A DNA stretch of 64,000 nt, taken from contig NZ_VCNJ01000056.1 of assembly GCF_005938625.1 (NCBI RefSeq), positions 1-64,000 on the forward strand, given 5' to 3'. The position numbers and the translations under genes were made by a program. This document shows, one piece after another, positions 43,297-51,417 of this stretch. A model generated the notes under the pieces. The model ran no database searches. It had not been told where the DNA came from and saw nothing but the letters and a program-made list of their open reading frames with translations. Positions within the stretch are counted from its first letter, which is position 1. Each line of letters starts with the position of its first letter. Source of the DNA: Pseudomonas fluorescens (GTDB lineage: Bacteria > Pseudomonadota > Gammaproteobacteria > Pseudomonadales > Pseudomonadaceae).

Positions 43297-44335
43297 TGTC
43301 CGGGGCGTCTTTGATGTTCACGGTGGCGGTGACGGACATGCCCGGACGGATCTTGCCGTGCAGCGGGTTGTCGGCCTTGAAGGTCAGTTTCACCGGAATC
43401 CGCTGTACGACTTTGGTGAAGTTGCCGGTGGCGTTGTCCGGCGGCAGCAGGCTGAACTGCGCGCCGGACGCGGCGAACAGACTGTCGACTCGCGCTTCGA
43501 TCGGCGTGTCCCCGTACGCATCGAAGGTCAGCTCGGCTTTTTGGCCGGGCTGCATACGGCCGATCTGGGTTTCCTTGAAGTTGGCCTGCACCCAGATGTC
43601 TTCGTCCGGGACGATCGACAGCAAGTAAGCGCCGGCTTGCACCACTTGGCCGCTCCGGGCAGCGCGCTGGCCGACCAGGCCGCTGATCGGCGCGTGTATT
43701 TCGCTGCGGGTCAGGTTGAGTTCGGCTTGCGCGAGATCGGCGCGGGCGTTGGCGATCTGGGCGTCGAGGCGTTTGATTTCCGCGTTCAGGGCGTTGACCT
43801 GCTGGCGCTGGCCTTGCGCGTCGGCCTGCGCCTTGGCCACTTGTGAACGAGCAATGTGGGCGTCGGCGGAGAGGGTGGTCACCCGCTCTTCGGAAACGTA
43901 ACCGGGTTTGCGCAGGGTTTCTGCCCGTGACAAATCCATTTGCGAACGGCCGAGCGTCGCTTGGGTGGTCGCCACTTGTGCGTCGCTGGCGGCGATCAAG
44001 CTCGATTGCTGAGTCAGTTTGCTCTGCGCTTGCAGGCGTTCGGCTTCACGGGTGGCGAGGGCGGCATTGGCACGGTCGATGGCCAGGCGGAAATCATTCG
44101 GTTCCAGGCGCACCAGCAACTGGCCTTTTTCCACGTGCTGATTGTCCTGCACCAGCACTTCGTCGATGCGCGCGCTCAACTGGCTCGATACACGGGTGAT
44201 TTCGCCCTGGACATAAGCGTTGTCGGTGCTTTCATAAAAGCGCCCCTTGAAAAACCAATGGGCGAAAAAGCCCCCGGCGATCAGCAGGACGAGCAGCAGG
44301 AATATCAACAGGCGACGCTTGAGTTGGGCAGGCAT
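43286..44335 (-). CDS. emrA: HlyD-family adaptor, EmrA type
   Basis: Membrane-fusion protein of 349 residues: an N-terminal anchor (LLIFLLLVLLIAGGFFAHW), the first half of a biotinyl/lipoyl domain (STDNAYVQGEITRVSSQLSA), a long Gln/Ala-rich helical hairpin (about 90-200) and the second half (LNLTRSEIHAPISGLVGQRA). The ATG at 44335 was preferred over an in-frame TTG six bases earlier. It is divergent from gltX; emrB overlaps its end. Confidence 0.9.
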   Translation of the reverse strand: MPAQLKRRLLIFLLLVLLIAGGFFAHWFFKGRFYESTDNAYVQGEITRVSSQLSARIDEVLVQDNQHVEKGQLLVRLEPNDFRLAIDRANAALATREAERLQAQSKLTQQSSLIAASDAQVATTQATLGRSQMDLSRAETLRKPGYVSEERVTTLSADAHIARSQVAKAQADAQGQRQQVNALNAEIKRLDAQIANARADLAQAELNLTRSEIHAPISGLVGQRAARSGQVVQAGAYLLSIVPDEDIWVQANFKETQIGRMQPGQKAELTFDAYGDTPIEARVDSLFAASGAQFSLLPPDNATGNFTKVVQRIPVKLTFKADNPLHGKIRPGMSVTATVNIKDAPDNGR

Positions 44336-44563
44336 GGGCAAACTGTAGTCGAGGAATTGTAAGGAAAGTTATCAGCAGGCGAATCTGGCATATAGCCGAT
44401 AAACGGTAAATGCCATCCGTTGATATTTGCCCATTCACCACGGCTTACGGGCGTTCCAGAGGCAAACTTGGCTTAAATGCCCTGCCCGCTGGAGCGGGGC
44501 GGGTGTCGCCTGTTACCATTCGCCGCTTGATTGTTTTGCTTTTCATTCTTTTCGAGACATGCC

Positions 44564-46045
44564 ATGACCACCGTCCGCACTCGCATCGCGCCATCGCCTA
44601 CCGGGGATCCCCACGTAGGTACCGCTTACATCGCATTGTTCAACTACTGCTTTGCCAAGCAGCATGGCGGTGAGTTCATCCTGCGGATCGAAGACACCGA
44701 CCAGTTGCGTTCGACCCGCGAGTCCGAACAGCAGATCTTCGATGCCCTGCGCTGGTTGGGTATTGACTGGAGCGAAGGCCCGGACGTTGGCGGCCCGCAC
44801 GGCCCGTATCGCCAGAGCGAGCGCGGCGACATTTACCAGAAGTACTGCCAGCAACTGGTTGAAATGGGCCACGCGTTCCCATGCTTCTGCACTGCTGAAG
44901 AACTCGATCAGATGCGCGCCGAGCAAATGGCCCGCGGCGAAACCCCACGCTACGACGGCCGCGCGCTGCTGTTGTCGAAAGAAGAAGTCGCCGCCCGTCT
45001 GGCTGCCGGCGAACCGCACGTAATCCGCATGAAAGTGCCGAGCGAAGGCGTTTGCGTGGTGCCGGACATGCTCCGTGGTGATGTCGAGATCCCGTGGGAT
45101 CGCATGGACATGCAAGTGCTGATGAAGACCGACGGCCTGCCGACGTACTTCCTCGCCAACGTTGTCGATGACCATTTGATGGGTATCACCCACGTGCTGC
45201 GCGGCGAAGAATGGCTGCCATCGGCGCCGAAACTGATTCTGCTGTACGAGTACTTCGGCTGGGAGCAACCAGAGCTGTGCTACATGCCGCTGCTGCGTAA
45301 CCCGGACAAGAGCAAGCTGTCCAAGCGCAAGAACCCGACCTCCGTGACGTTCTACGAGCGCATGGGTTTCATGCCGGAAGCGATGCTCAACTACCTCGGT
45401 CGCATGGGCTGGTCGATGCCGGACGAGCGCGAGAAGTTCTCGCTGCAGGAAATGGTCGACAACTTCGACCTCAAGCGTGTCTCGCTGGGCGGGCCGATCT
45501 TCGACATCGAGAAGCTGTCGTGGCTCAACGGCCAGTGGCTGCGTGATCTGCCGGTGGAAGAGTTCGCCAGCCGCCTGCAGACCTGGGCGCTGAACCCGGA
45601 ATACATGATGAAGATTGCACCGCTGGTGCAGGGCCGCGTTGAAACCTTCAGCCAGGTCGCACCGCTGGGCGGGTTCTTCTTCGCTGGTGGCGTCAATCCG
45701 GATGCCAAGCTGTTTGAATCGAAAAAGCTTTCGGGTGATCAGGTTCGGCAGTTGATGCAGTTGATCCTGTGGAAGCTGGAAAGCCTGCGTCAGTGGGAGA
45801 AGGACAACATCACCGCGACGATTCAGGCGGTGGTCGAATCGCTGGAGTTGAAACTGCGCGATGCGATGCCGCTGATGTTTGCTGCGATCACCGGGCAGGC
45901 GAGTTCGGTGTCGGTGCTCGATGCCATGGAAATCATTGGCCCGGACCTGACCCGTTATCGTCTGCGTCAGGCGATCGACCTGCTGGGCGGCGTGTCGAAG
46001 AAAGAAAACAAAGAGTGGGAAAAGCTGCTGGGCGCGATCGCCTGA
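44564..46045 (+). CDS. gltX: Glutamyl-tRNA synthetase
   Basis: Class I synthetase charging tRNA-Glu. The 493 residues start MTTVRTRIAPSPTGDPHVG, with the HIGH-like motif HVGT here. The KMSKS-equivalent is SKLSKRKNP at about 250. The C-terminal anticodon-binding domain ends KEWEKLLGAIA. Downstream, within about 360-640 bases of its stop, lie two tRNA-Glu genes, its own substrate. Confidence 0.97.
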   Translation: MTTVRTRIAPSPTGDPHVGTAYIALFNYCFAKQHGGEFILRIEDTDQLRSTRESEQQIFDALRWLGIDWSEGPDVGGPHGPYRQSERGDIYQKYCQQLVEMGHAFPCFCTAEELDQMRAEQMARGETPRYDGRALLLSKEEVAARLAAGEPHVIRMKVPSEGVCVVPDMLRGDVEIPWDRMDMQVLMKTDGLPTYFLANVVDDHLMGITHVLRGEEWLPSAPKLILLYEYFGWEQPELCYMPLLRNPDKSKLSKRKNPTSVTFYERMGFMPEAMLNYLGRMGWSMPDEREKFSLQEMVDNFDLKRVSLGGPIFDIEKLSWLNGQWLRDLPVEEFASRLQTWALNPEYMMKIAPLVQGRVETFSQVAPLGGFFFAGGVNPDAKLFESKKLSGDQVRQLMQLILWKLESLRQWEKDNITATIQAVVESLELKLRDAMPLMFAAITGQASSVSVLDAMEIIGPDLTRYRLRQAIDLLGGVSKKENKEWEKLLGAIA

Positions 46046-46060
46046 TTGCTTTTGCTTCTC

Positions 46061-46095
46061 TATAGGAGCTGCCGAAGGCTGCGATCTTTTGATCC
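46061..46095. repeat. Half REP unit (family A)
   Basis: A single unit (ATAGGAGCTGCCGAAGGCTG, then CGATCTTTTGATC) without its inverted partner, after gltX. Confidence 0.6.
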
Positions 46096-46185
46096 TGCCT
46101 TCGGCGCTTCTCCCGAATTTACGGGGGGAGGGCGGTAAGTGATTGTTATGCCGACGAAAAACTTTGAAAAATTTCAAAAATAAGT

Positions 46186-46214
46186 TTGACAGGCTTTCGA
46201 TACGCCCTTAAGAT
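46186..46214 (+). promoter_or_regulatory. Sigma-70 promoter of the tRNA block
   Basis: TTGACA (46186-46191), 17-base spacing and TAAGAT (46209-46214), followed by a GC-rich discriminator (TCGCCCCG) typical of stable-RNA promoters under growth-rate control. It is 33 bases before the first tRNA. Confidence 0.85.
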
Positions 46215-46247
46215 TCGCCCCGTCCTCAGCGATGACATCAACGATGA

Positions 46248-46323
<76 letters not shown>

Positions 46324-46402
46324 ATTTACACTTCGAAGCCTGGCCACACCGGCTCCGAAGCGATCAACACTCAGCGTTGATCAGTTGTATAGAAGGGTTT
46401 GC

Positions 46403-46478
46403 GTCCCCTTCGTCTAGTGGCCTAGGACACCGCCCTTTCACGGCGGTAACAGGGGTTCGAGTCCCCTAGGGGACGCCA
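46403..46478 (+). tRNA. tRNA-Glu (TTC), copy 1
   Basis: A 76-base cloverleaf with acceptor GTCCCCT/AGGGGAC, D arm GTCTAGTGGCCTAGGAC, anticodon stem CCGCC/GGCGG around a loop with anticodon TTC, T arm GGGGTTCGAGTCCCC and encoded GCCA end. Confidence 0.97.
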
Positions 46479-46531
46479 GTTTTACAGAAGCGATGTTGCA
46501 AAATGTCGCTCCGCCGAGAGGCGAAAAATCC

Positions 46532-46607
46532 GGGGCTTTAGCTCAGCTGGGAGAGCGCCTGCATGGCATGCAGGAGGTCAGCGGTTCGATCCCGCTAAGC
46601 TCCACCA
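46532..46607 (+). tRNA. tRNA-Ala (GGC), copy 2
   Basis: A 76-base cloverleaf with acceptor GGGGCTT/AAGCTCC, anticodon stem CTGCA/TGCAG with GGC, T arm CGGTTCGATCCCG and encoded CCA. It begins exactly 284 bases after copy 1. The acceptor change from copy 1 is compensated on both sides. Confidence 0.97.
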
Positions 46608-46686
46608 ATTTACAAGTTCAAGGTCTGGCCACACCGGCCTTGAATCGATCAGATCTCAGCACTGATCAGTTGTACAGAAGGTTTGT

Positions 46687-46762
46687 GTCCCCTTCGTCTA
46701 GTGGCCTAGGACACCGCCCTTTCACGGCGGTAACAGGGGTTCGAGTCCCCTAGGGGACGCCA
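46687..46762 (+). tRNA. tRNA-Glu (TTC), copy 2
   Basis: Identical by eye to tRNA-Glu copy 1 and exactly 284 bases after it. Confidence 0.97.
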
Positions 46763-46787
46763 CGATTACCCGCTCTGCGGGATTTTA

Positions 46788-46820
46788 TAAGGGTCATTCA
46801 ATTATTGAATGGCCCTTTTG
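46788..46820 (+). terminator. Terminator of the tRNA block
   Basis: A 14-bp stem (AAGGGTCATTCAAT/ATTGAATGGCCCTT, one wobble pair) with a T run, 26 bases after the last tRNA. Confidence 0.85.
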
Positions 46821-46895
46821 TTTGTCTGGCGTTTGGCCAATTCTCCTTTTTCCTTACACTGTGCTTCAGACCAGCGGTCATATCCTTGACTTGCA

Positions 46896-46920
46896 GAATA
46901 TTATTATGCGAATAATATTC
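46896..46920. promoter_or_regulatory. Perfect inverted repeat upstream of the TetR gene
   Basis: GAATATTATT-N5-AATAATATTC, 25 bases before the tetR-type ATG, with a further ATATTC half-site at 46929-46934. It probably is the autoregulatory operator overlapping the promoter. Confidence 0.65.
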
Positions 46921-46944
46921 TAGTCGTAATATTCGGAGGCAACG

Positions 46945-47484
46945 ATGAACGATAAAAAAGCTCAAACCCGCGAACGCATCCTCAAGGCTGCCAGCGCCGC
47001 ACTGATCCAGCGTGGTCCGGCTGACCCGAGCGTGGGCGAAGTGATGGGCGCAGCCGGCCTGACGGTTGGCGGCTTCTATGCACACTTCGAAAGCAAGGAC
47101 GCGATGATGCTCGAAGCGTTCAAGCAGCTTCTCGGTCGCCGCCGCGACCTGATTGCCGACATGGATAGCGAACTGACCGGTGAAGAGCGCCGCGCCCTGG
47201 TCGCTGCGTTTTACCTGTCGCGCAAGCATCGTGATTCCAGTGACGCGGCATGCCCGATTCCCGCTTCGATTGGCGAATTGGGTCGTTTGCCGGAATCGTT
47301 CCGCATAGCGCTGAACGAACACCTGGAGTTGATGATTGCGCAGTTGGCGTCCAGCCCCGAGGACACCGACAAAGCTTTAGCCGATGTGGCCTTGATGGTG
47401 GGTGGTCTGGCCCTCGCAAGAGCGCTCGGCCCGGGAGATTTATCTGATCGATTGCTGCGCGCTGCCAAGTCGGCGGTGCGTTGA
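46945..47484 (+). CDS. TetR-family regulator
   Basis: A 179-residue repressor with N-terminal HTH (TRERILKAASAALIQRG, GEVMGAAGLTVGGFYAHFES) and a ligand-binding C-terminal part that includes CPIPASIGELGR. GGAGG precedes the ATG. It lies 30 bases before an alpha/beta hydrolase, its likely target; the large palindrome just upstream suggests autoregulation. Ligand unknown. Confidence 0.9.
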   Translation: MNDKKAQTRERILKAASAALIQRGPADPSVGEVMGAAGLTVGGFYAHFESKDAMMLEAFKQLLGRRRDLIADMDSELTGEERRALVAAFYLSRKHRDSSDAACPIPASIGELGRLPESFRIALNEHLELMIAQLASSPEDTDKALADVALMVGGLALARALGPGDLSDRLLRAAKSAVR

Positions 47485-47514
47485 CCTGAAGGCAACACGC
47501 CTGAGGAGAGAGCG

Positions 47515-48348
47515 ATGAACACGTTGAAGTGGGTTCGTGGCGTTAATGGCACCTTGGGCTGGATTGCACCGCAACGGGTGGCAAGCAAAATGCGTCTGGC
47601 GTTCATGACGCCACGGTCGCTGCCGCTGCGCGATTGGGAGCTGCCGCTGCTGGCCAGCTCCGAACGCATCACTTTGCGCTTCGGTCTCTCGGCGCTGCGC
47701 TGGGGCCAAGGCCCGACAGTGCTGCTGATGCACGGCTGGGAAGGGCGGCCAACCCAGTTCGCCGCGCTAATCACGGGACTGGTCGATGCCGGTTATACCG
47801 TTGTCGCGCTCGATGGTCCGGCCCACGGGCGTTCGCCCGGGCGTGAAGCCAATGTCGTATTGTTCGCTCGGGCGATGCTCGAAGCGGCCGCCGAGCTGCC
47901 ACCATTGCAAGCGGTCATCGGTCATTCCATGGGCGGCGCCAGCGCCATGCTCGCCGTGCAACTGGGGCTGCGCACCGAAACCCTTGTCAGCATCGCCGCG
48001 CCTGCGCGAATTCTTGGTGTACTGCGCGGTTTTGCTCGCTACGTCGGCATGCCACCCCGGGCTCGTTCGGCCTTTATTCGTCAGGTCGAACAAGATGTCG
48101 GGATGCGCGCCGCCACGCTCGACGTTGCCCATTATCAACTGGATATGCCCGGCCTGATCGTGCATGCCGAGGACGACAACTTTGTCTCGGTCAAGGAATC
48201 GCAACTGATCCACGAATCCTGGTTCGACAGCCGCTTGTTGCGCCTTGAAGGCGGCGGGCATCAGCGTGTGCTGGCCGACCCGCGCGTGGTTGATGGTGTG
48301 TTATCACTGCTGGCCGGCCGCAGCCTTCAGGCGCGCCAATCGGCGTGA
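47515..48348 (+). CDS. Alpha/beta hydrolase
   Basis: A 277-residue alpha/beta-hydrolase. The oxyanion region is LLMHGWEGRPTQF, nucleophile Ser is in VIGHSMGGASAM, the acid is in VHAEDDNFVS and His is in GGGHQRVLADP. An esterase/lipase-like role is likely, substrate unknown. AGGAGAG precedes the ATG. It is co-transcribed with the TetR gene. Confidence 0.88.
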   Translation: MNTLKWVRGVNGTLGWIAPQRVASKMRLAFMTPRSLPLRDWELPLLASSERITLRFGLSALRWGQGPTVLLMHGWEGRPTQFAALITGLVDAGYTVVALDGPAHGRSPGREANVVLFARAMLEAAAELPPLQAVIGHSMGGASAMLAVQLGLRTETLVSIAAPARILGVLRGFARYVGMPPRARSAFIRQVEQDVGMRAATLDVAHYQLDMPGLIVHAEDDNFVSVKESQLIHESWFDSRLLRLEGGGHQRVLADPRVVDGVLSLLAGRSLQARQSA

Positions 48349-48393
48349 GCTCCGTTACACTGCCCGGGTTGAATCATTGACCGGGAGTGGGGC

Positions 48394-48831
48394 ATGGGCT
48401 GGGATCGGGCAACGCCGTTTACCATTGATCTGCAAGTAGGCGCCGAGGACATCGACGGGTTGGGCCACGCGAACAACGCGGTGTACGTGACCTGGCTCGA
48501 GCGCTGCGCCTGGCGCCACTCGCAGCGTCTGGGCCTGGATCTGGTCGAGTATCGGCGACTGGATCGGGCGATGGCGGTAGTGCGCCACGAGATCGATTAT
48601 CTGGCGGCGGCCTATGAAGGCGACGAGCTGCAATTGGCGACCTGGATCGTTGATTGGGATCAGCGCCTGAAAATGACCCGGCATTTCCAGCTCAAGCGCC
48701 CGAGCGACAACACCACGCTGCTGCGCGCGCAAACCACGTTTGTCTGCATTGAGCTGTCCACGGGCAAGCCGAAGCGCATGCCGGCCGAGTTCATCGAAGG
48801 TTATGGTCCCGCGATCCTTGCCACAGCCTAA
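48394..48831 (+). CDS. Hotdog-fold acyl-CoA thioesterase (YbgC/4HBT type)
   Basis: A 145-residue thioesterase with the 4HBT motif DIDGLGHANNAVYVTWLERC, whose Asp/His region is the active site. It follows the alpha/beta hydrolase by 45 bases and may be read with it. Substrate unknown; a small cytosolic acyl-CoA hydrolase is the usual role. Confidence 0.87.
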   Translation: MGWDRATPFTIDLQVGAEDIDGLGHANNAVYVTWLERCAWRHSQRLGLDLVEYRRLDRAMAVVRHEIDYLAAAYEGDELQLATWIVDWDQRLKMTRHFQLKRPSDNTTLLRAQTTFVCIELSTGKPKRMPAEFIEGYGPAILATA

Positions 48832-48837
48832 CCCGAT

Positions 48838-48942
48838 CCCTGTAGGAACTGCCGAAGGCTGCGATCTTTTGATTTTGCTGTTTGCAGATCAAGATCAAGA
48901 TCAAGATCAAAAGATCGCAGCCTTCGGCAGCTCCTACAAGGG
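48838..48942. repeat. REP-type palindrome (family A) with an internal hexamer array
   Basis: Inverted arms CTGCCGAAGGCTGCGATC and complement. The core holds a short tandem array of ATCAAG hexamers (about 48888-48910) that the sister copies lack. Confidence 0.85.
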
Positions 48943-49005
48943 ATCTGCGGATGTTTGCGATATCCAGTAAACTGCCGCACGTTTTTCTTCAAGTAGTGTT
49001 TTCCC

Positions 49006-49965
49006 ATGCAAATTGCTCTGGCGCCCATGGAGGGATTGGTCGACGACATCCTCCGCGACGTGCTGACCCGCGTTGGCGGCATCGACTGGTGCGTGACCGA
49101 ATTCATTCGGGTCAACGATCAGTTGCTCACCCCGGCGTACTTCCACAAGTTCGGCCCCGAACTGCTCAACGGCGCCCGTACCGCGTCCGGCGTGCCATTG
49201 CGCGTGCAATTGCTCGGTTCCGACCCGGTATGCCTGGCGGAAAACGCTGCCCTGGCCTGCGAACTCGGCTCCGAAGTGATCGACCTCAACTTCGGCTGCC
49301 CGGCCAAGACCGTCAACAAATCCCGTGGTGGTGCGGTTCTGCTCAAAGAGCCGGAACTGCTCAACCAGATCGTCGAGCACGTGCGCCGCGCAGTACCGGC
49401 ACACATTCCTGTCACCGCAAAAATGCGCCTCGGTTTCGACAGCCCGGACGGTTCACTGGTCTGCGCCACAGCGCTGGCTGAAGGTGGCGCCGAGCACATC
49501 GTGGTTCACGCCCGAACCAAGATGGACGGCTACAAACCGCCAGCACACTGGGAGTGGATCCCGCGCGTGCAGGACGTGGTCAAGGTCCCTGTGTTCGCCA
49601 ACGGCGATATCTGGAGTGTTGAAGACTGGCGGCGTTGCCGCGAAATCAGTGGCGTCGAAGACATCATGCTCGGTCGCGGTCTGGTGTCGCGCCCGGATCT
49701 GGCCAAGCAGATCGCTGCCGCCCGCGCTGGCGAAGAAGTGGTCGAGATGACGTGGGCCGAGCTGATGCCGCTGATCCAGGACTTCTGGCTGCAAGCCAAA
49801 GCGCAAATGACTGCGCGCCAATCGCCGGGCCGTTTGAAGCAATGGCTGGCGATGCTGACGCGCAATTATCCCGAGGCCACCGAGCTGTTTACCGTCCTGC
49901 GCCGTGAGACCGAGCCGGATCACGTCTCGCGTTTGCTCGGTCTGCCGGTCGCCGAAGCTGCCTGA
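49006..49965 (+). CDS. dusC: tRNA-dihydrouridine(16) synthase
   Basis: FMN enzyme reducing uridine 16 in the tRNA D loop. The 319 residues start MQIALAPMEGLVDDILRDVL. The catalytic Cys is in LNFGCPAKTVNKSRGGAVLL. The FMN sites are ITAK-like (VTAKMRLG), HIVVHARTKMDGYKPPA and FANGDIWSVEDW. The GlyArgGly region DIMLGRGLVSRPDL and the length fit the DusC branch. Confidence 0.92.
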   Translation: MQIALAPMEGLVDDILRDVLTRVGGIDWCVTEFIRVNDQLLTPAYFHKFGPELLNGARTASGVPLRVQLLGSDPVCLAENAALACELGSEVIDLNFGCPAKTVNKSRGGAVLLKEPELLNQIVEHVRRAVPAHIPVTAKMRLGFDSPDGSLVCATALAEGGAEHIVVHARTKMDGYKPPAHWEWIPRVQDVVKVPVFANGDIWSVEDWRRCREISGVEDIMLGRGLVSRPDLAKQIAAARAGEEVVEMTWAELMPLIQDFWLQAKAQMTARQSPGRLKQWLAMLTRNYPEATELFTVLRRETEPDHVSRLLGLPVAEAA

Positions 49966-49985
49966 AAAAAATCTGCAAATAGTCT

Positions 49986-50013
49986 CTTGAAATCATTTCA
50001 GCGGTCCCTATCT
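49986..50013 (+). promoter_or_regulatory. Sigma-32 promoter of the small heat-shock gene
   Basis: CTTGAAA (49986-49992), 13-base spacing and CCCTATCT (50006-50013), one base from the consensus CCCCATNT. This is the sigma-32 (RpoH) form. Confidence 0.87.
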
Positions 50014-50086
50014 AAGGGTTACGCGATGCCGAATTCGGGTCGCGGAGTTAAAAAACCTTGCTGATTGTTTTCAGGAGATTTGAACC
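50014..50086 (+). promoter_or_regulatory. Probable ROSE-type RNA thermometer leader
   Basis: The 5' leader has a hairpin (CGCGA..TCGCG enclosing CCGAATTCGG, 50022-50044) and a second stem in which TTGCT (50058-50062) can pair with the ribosome site AGGAG (50073-50077), the hallmark of ROSE elements. A homologous element controls P. aeruginosa ibpA. Confidence 0.65.
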
Positions 50087-50533
50087 ATGAGTACTGCATT
50101 TTCCCTCGCGCCACTGTTCCGTTCCTCGGTAGGTTTCGACCGTTTCAACGACCTGTTCGAAACTGCCCTGCGCAACGAGCCAGGCAGCAGCTACCCACCT
50201 TACAACGTCGAAAAGCACGGTGATGACCAGTACCGTATCGTCGTTGCCGCCGCCGGTTTCCAGGAAGATGACCTGGAGCTGCAAGTCGAAAAAGGTGTAC
50301 TGACCATCAGTGGCGGCAAGCGTGATGCCAACGAAGGCGTGACCTTCCTGCACCAGGGCATCGCCCAGCGTGCGTTCAAGCTGTCCTTCCGTCTGGCCGA
50401 TCACATCGAGATCAAGGCCGCCGATCTGAAAAACGGTCTGCTGAGCATCGACCTGTTGCGTGTGATCCCGGAAGAAGCGAAAGCCAAACGCATCCCGATC
50501 AATGGGGTGCAGAAGCCGGCGTTGCAGCACTGA
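50087..50533 (+). CDS. ibpA: Small heat-shock protein, IbpA type
   Basis: A 148-residue Hsp20/alpha-crystallin chaperone that holds unfolded proteins and prevents irreversible aggregation. The alpha-crystallin domain is at about 38-130 (YRIVVAAAGFQEDDLELQVE, GIAQRAFKLSFRLADHIEIK), ending in the family-like RIPIN motif at about 141. It has a sigma-32 promoter, a ROSE-like leader and a strong terminator, so it is a single-gene heat-shock unit. Confidence 0.93.
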   Translation: MSTAFSLAPLFRSSVGFDRFNDLFETALRNEPGSSYPPYNVEKHGDDQYRIVVAAAGFQEDDLELQVEKGVLTISGGKRDANEGVTFLHQGIAQRAFKLSFRLADHIEIKAADLKNGLLSIDLLRVIPEEAKAKRIPINGVQKPALQH

Positions 50534-50582
50534 GTCATGTGCCGCAACACAATCGTCTGAACAGACGATGAGCCGCTGAATG

Positions 50583-50610
50583 AAGGCCCCGATACGTCGG
50601 GGCCTTTTTT
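50583..50610 (+). terminator. Terminator of ibpA
   Basis: A 10-bp stem AAGGCCCCGA/TCGGGGCCTT with loop TACG and a six-T run, 50 bases past the stop. Confidence 0.93.
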
Positions 50611-50721
50611 GTGCGCGCAAGAAAACCGTTGTTCGGCTTTGCCGCTGGCGGCGGTTTCTCTACAATCCGCGGCAGTTTTGCCGACCCCCATTCCTCACCG
50701 GTCGGCCTGGAGCCTTTTTTC

Positions 50722-51417
50722 ATGGACGAGATTCAACAGCGCTGGCTGTGCGCCCTGTCTGCGCCAATGGCGGCGATCAATACCGGCGCCAGCTACGACG
50801 ACCCGGCCTTCTGCAACGATCGCTACATCGATCTGCAGGACAGTTGGGGTATCGATGATCGTGGGCAATTGTTCGACATGCTCGAACGGATGACCGACGA
50901 CGGCCATGCCAAACACCTCAGCGCGGCCTATCTGGCGTGGCAACGTTGTCTGCCGACTGAATGGCAGGCCTTGCTTGAAGATCTCTCCCCCCGTGAACGG
51001 GTCCTGCATGAGTTTGCCTGCCGCACGTTCGGCAGTTGCGGGCCGGGCGGGATATTGTCCTGGGACTATGGCCGCATGGGCTTTCTCTTGCGTTGCGCGG
51101 TGCGCAATCAGTGGATCGACCTGGACGAAAGCAATTGGCTGCACAGCCGATTGGCCCTCAGAGCGCAATTTCACTACGGTAGCTGGATGGCGTATTTCGA
51201 TGGCTTTGTGGTGGGCCGGACCTTCTGGTCCTGCCTGAGCGCCAGCGACGATGAGCTTGCGCGTGAGCTGGACCGACAAGGCGCCAACCCCCTTAACCTG
51301 CGGATTGCCCGTGGGCTTGCCGAGAACATTCCTCAGTTCCTTGCTGATTTGCCGTGGCACATGGAAATCGATTTGCCGTCACGCCCTGCATCGCTCAAGG
51401 AGTTCGACTGGTCATGA
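50722..51417 (+). CDS. DUF1266 protein (YbeR/YbeU type)
   Basis: A 231-residue soluble protein of the DUF1266 family, with the motifs SWGIDDRGQLFDMLERMTDD and AWDYGR-like SWDYGRMGFLLRCAV. Its stop overlaps the next start as ATGA, so it is translationally coupled to the large J-domain protein. In E. coli DUF1266 genes (ybeR, ybeU) also lie beside J-protein genes and hscC. Function unknown; a substrate or adaptor for the chaperone is an inference from context. Confidence 0.85.
   Translation: MDEIQQRWLCALSAPMAAINTGASYDDPAFCNDRYIDLQDSWGIDDRGQLFDMLERMTDDGHAKHLSAAYLAWQRCLPTEWQALLEDLSPRERVLHEFACRTFGSCGPGGILSWDYGRMGFLLRCAVRNQWIDLDESNWLHSRLALRAQFHYGSWMAYFDGFVVGRTFWSCLSASDDELARELDRQGANPLNLRIARGLAENIPQFLADLPWHMEIDLPSRPASLKEFDWS

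Noticed and set aside
48882..48910. A CRISPR-like or microsatellite locus from the ATCAAG array
   Set aside because: Too short, no spacers, and it lies inside a REP palindrome.
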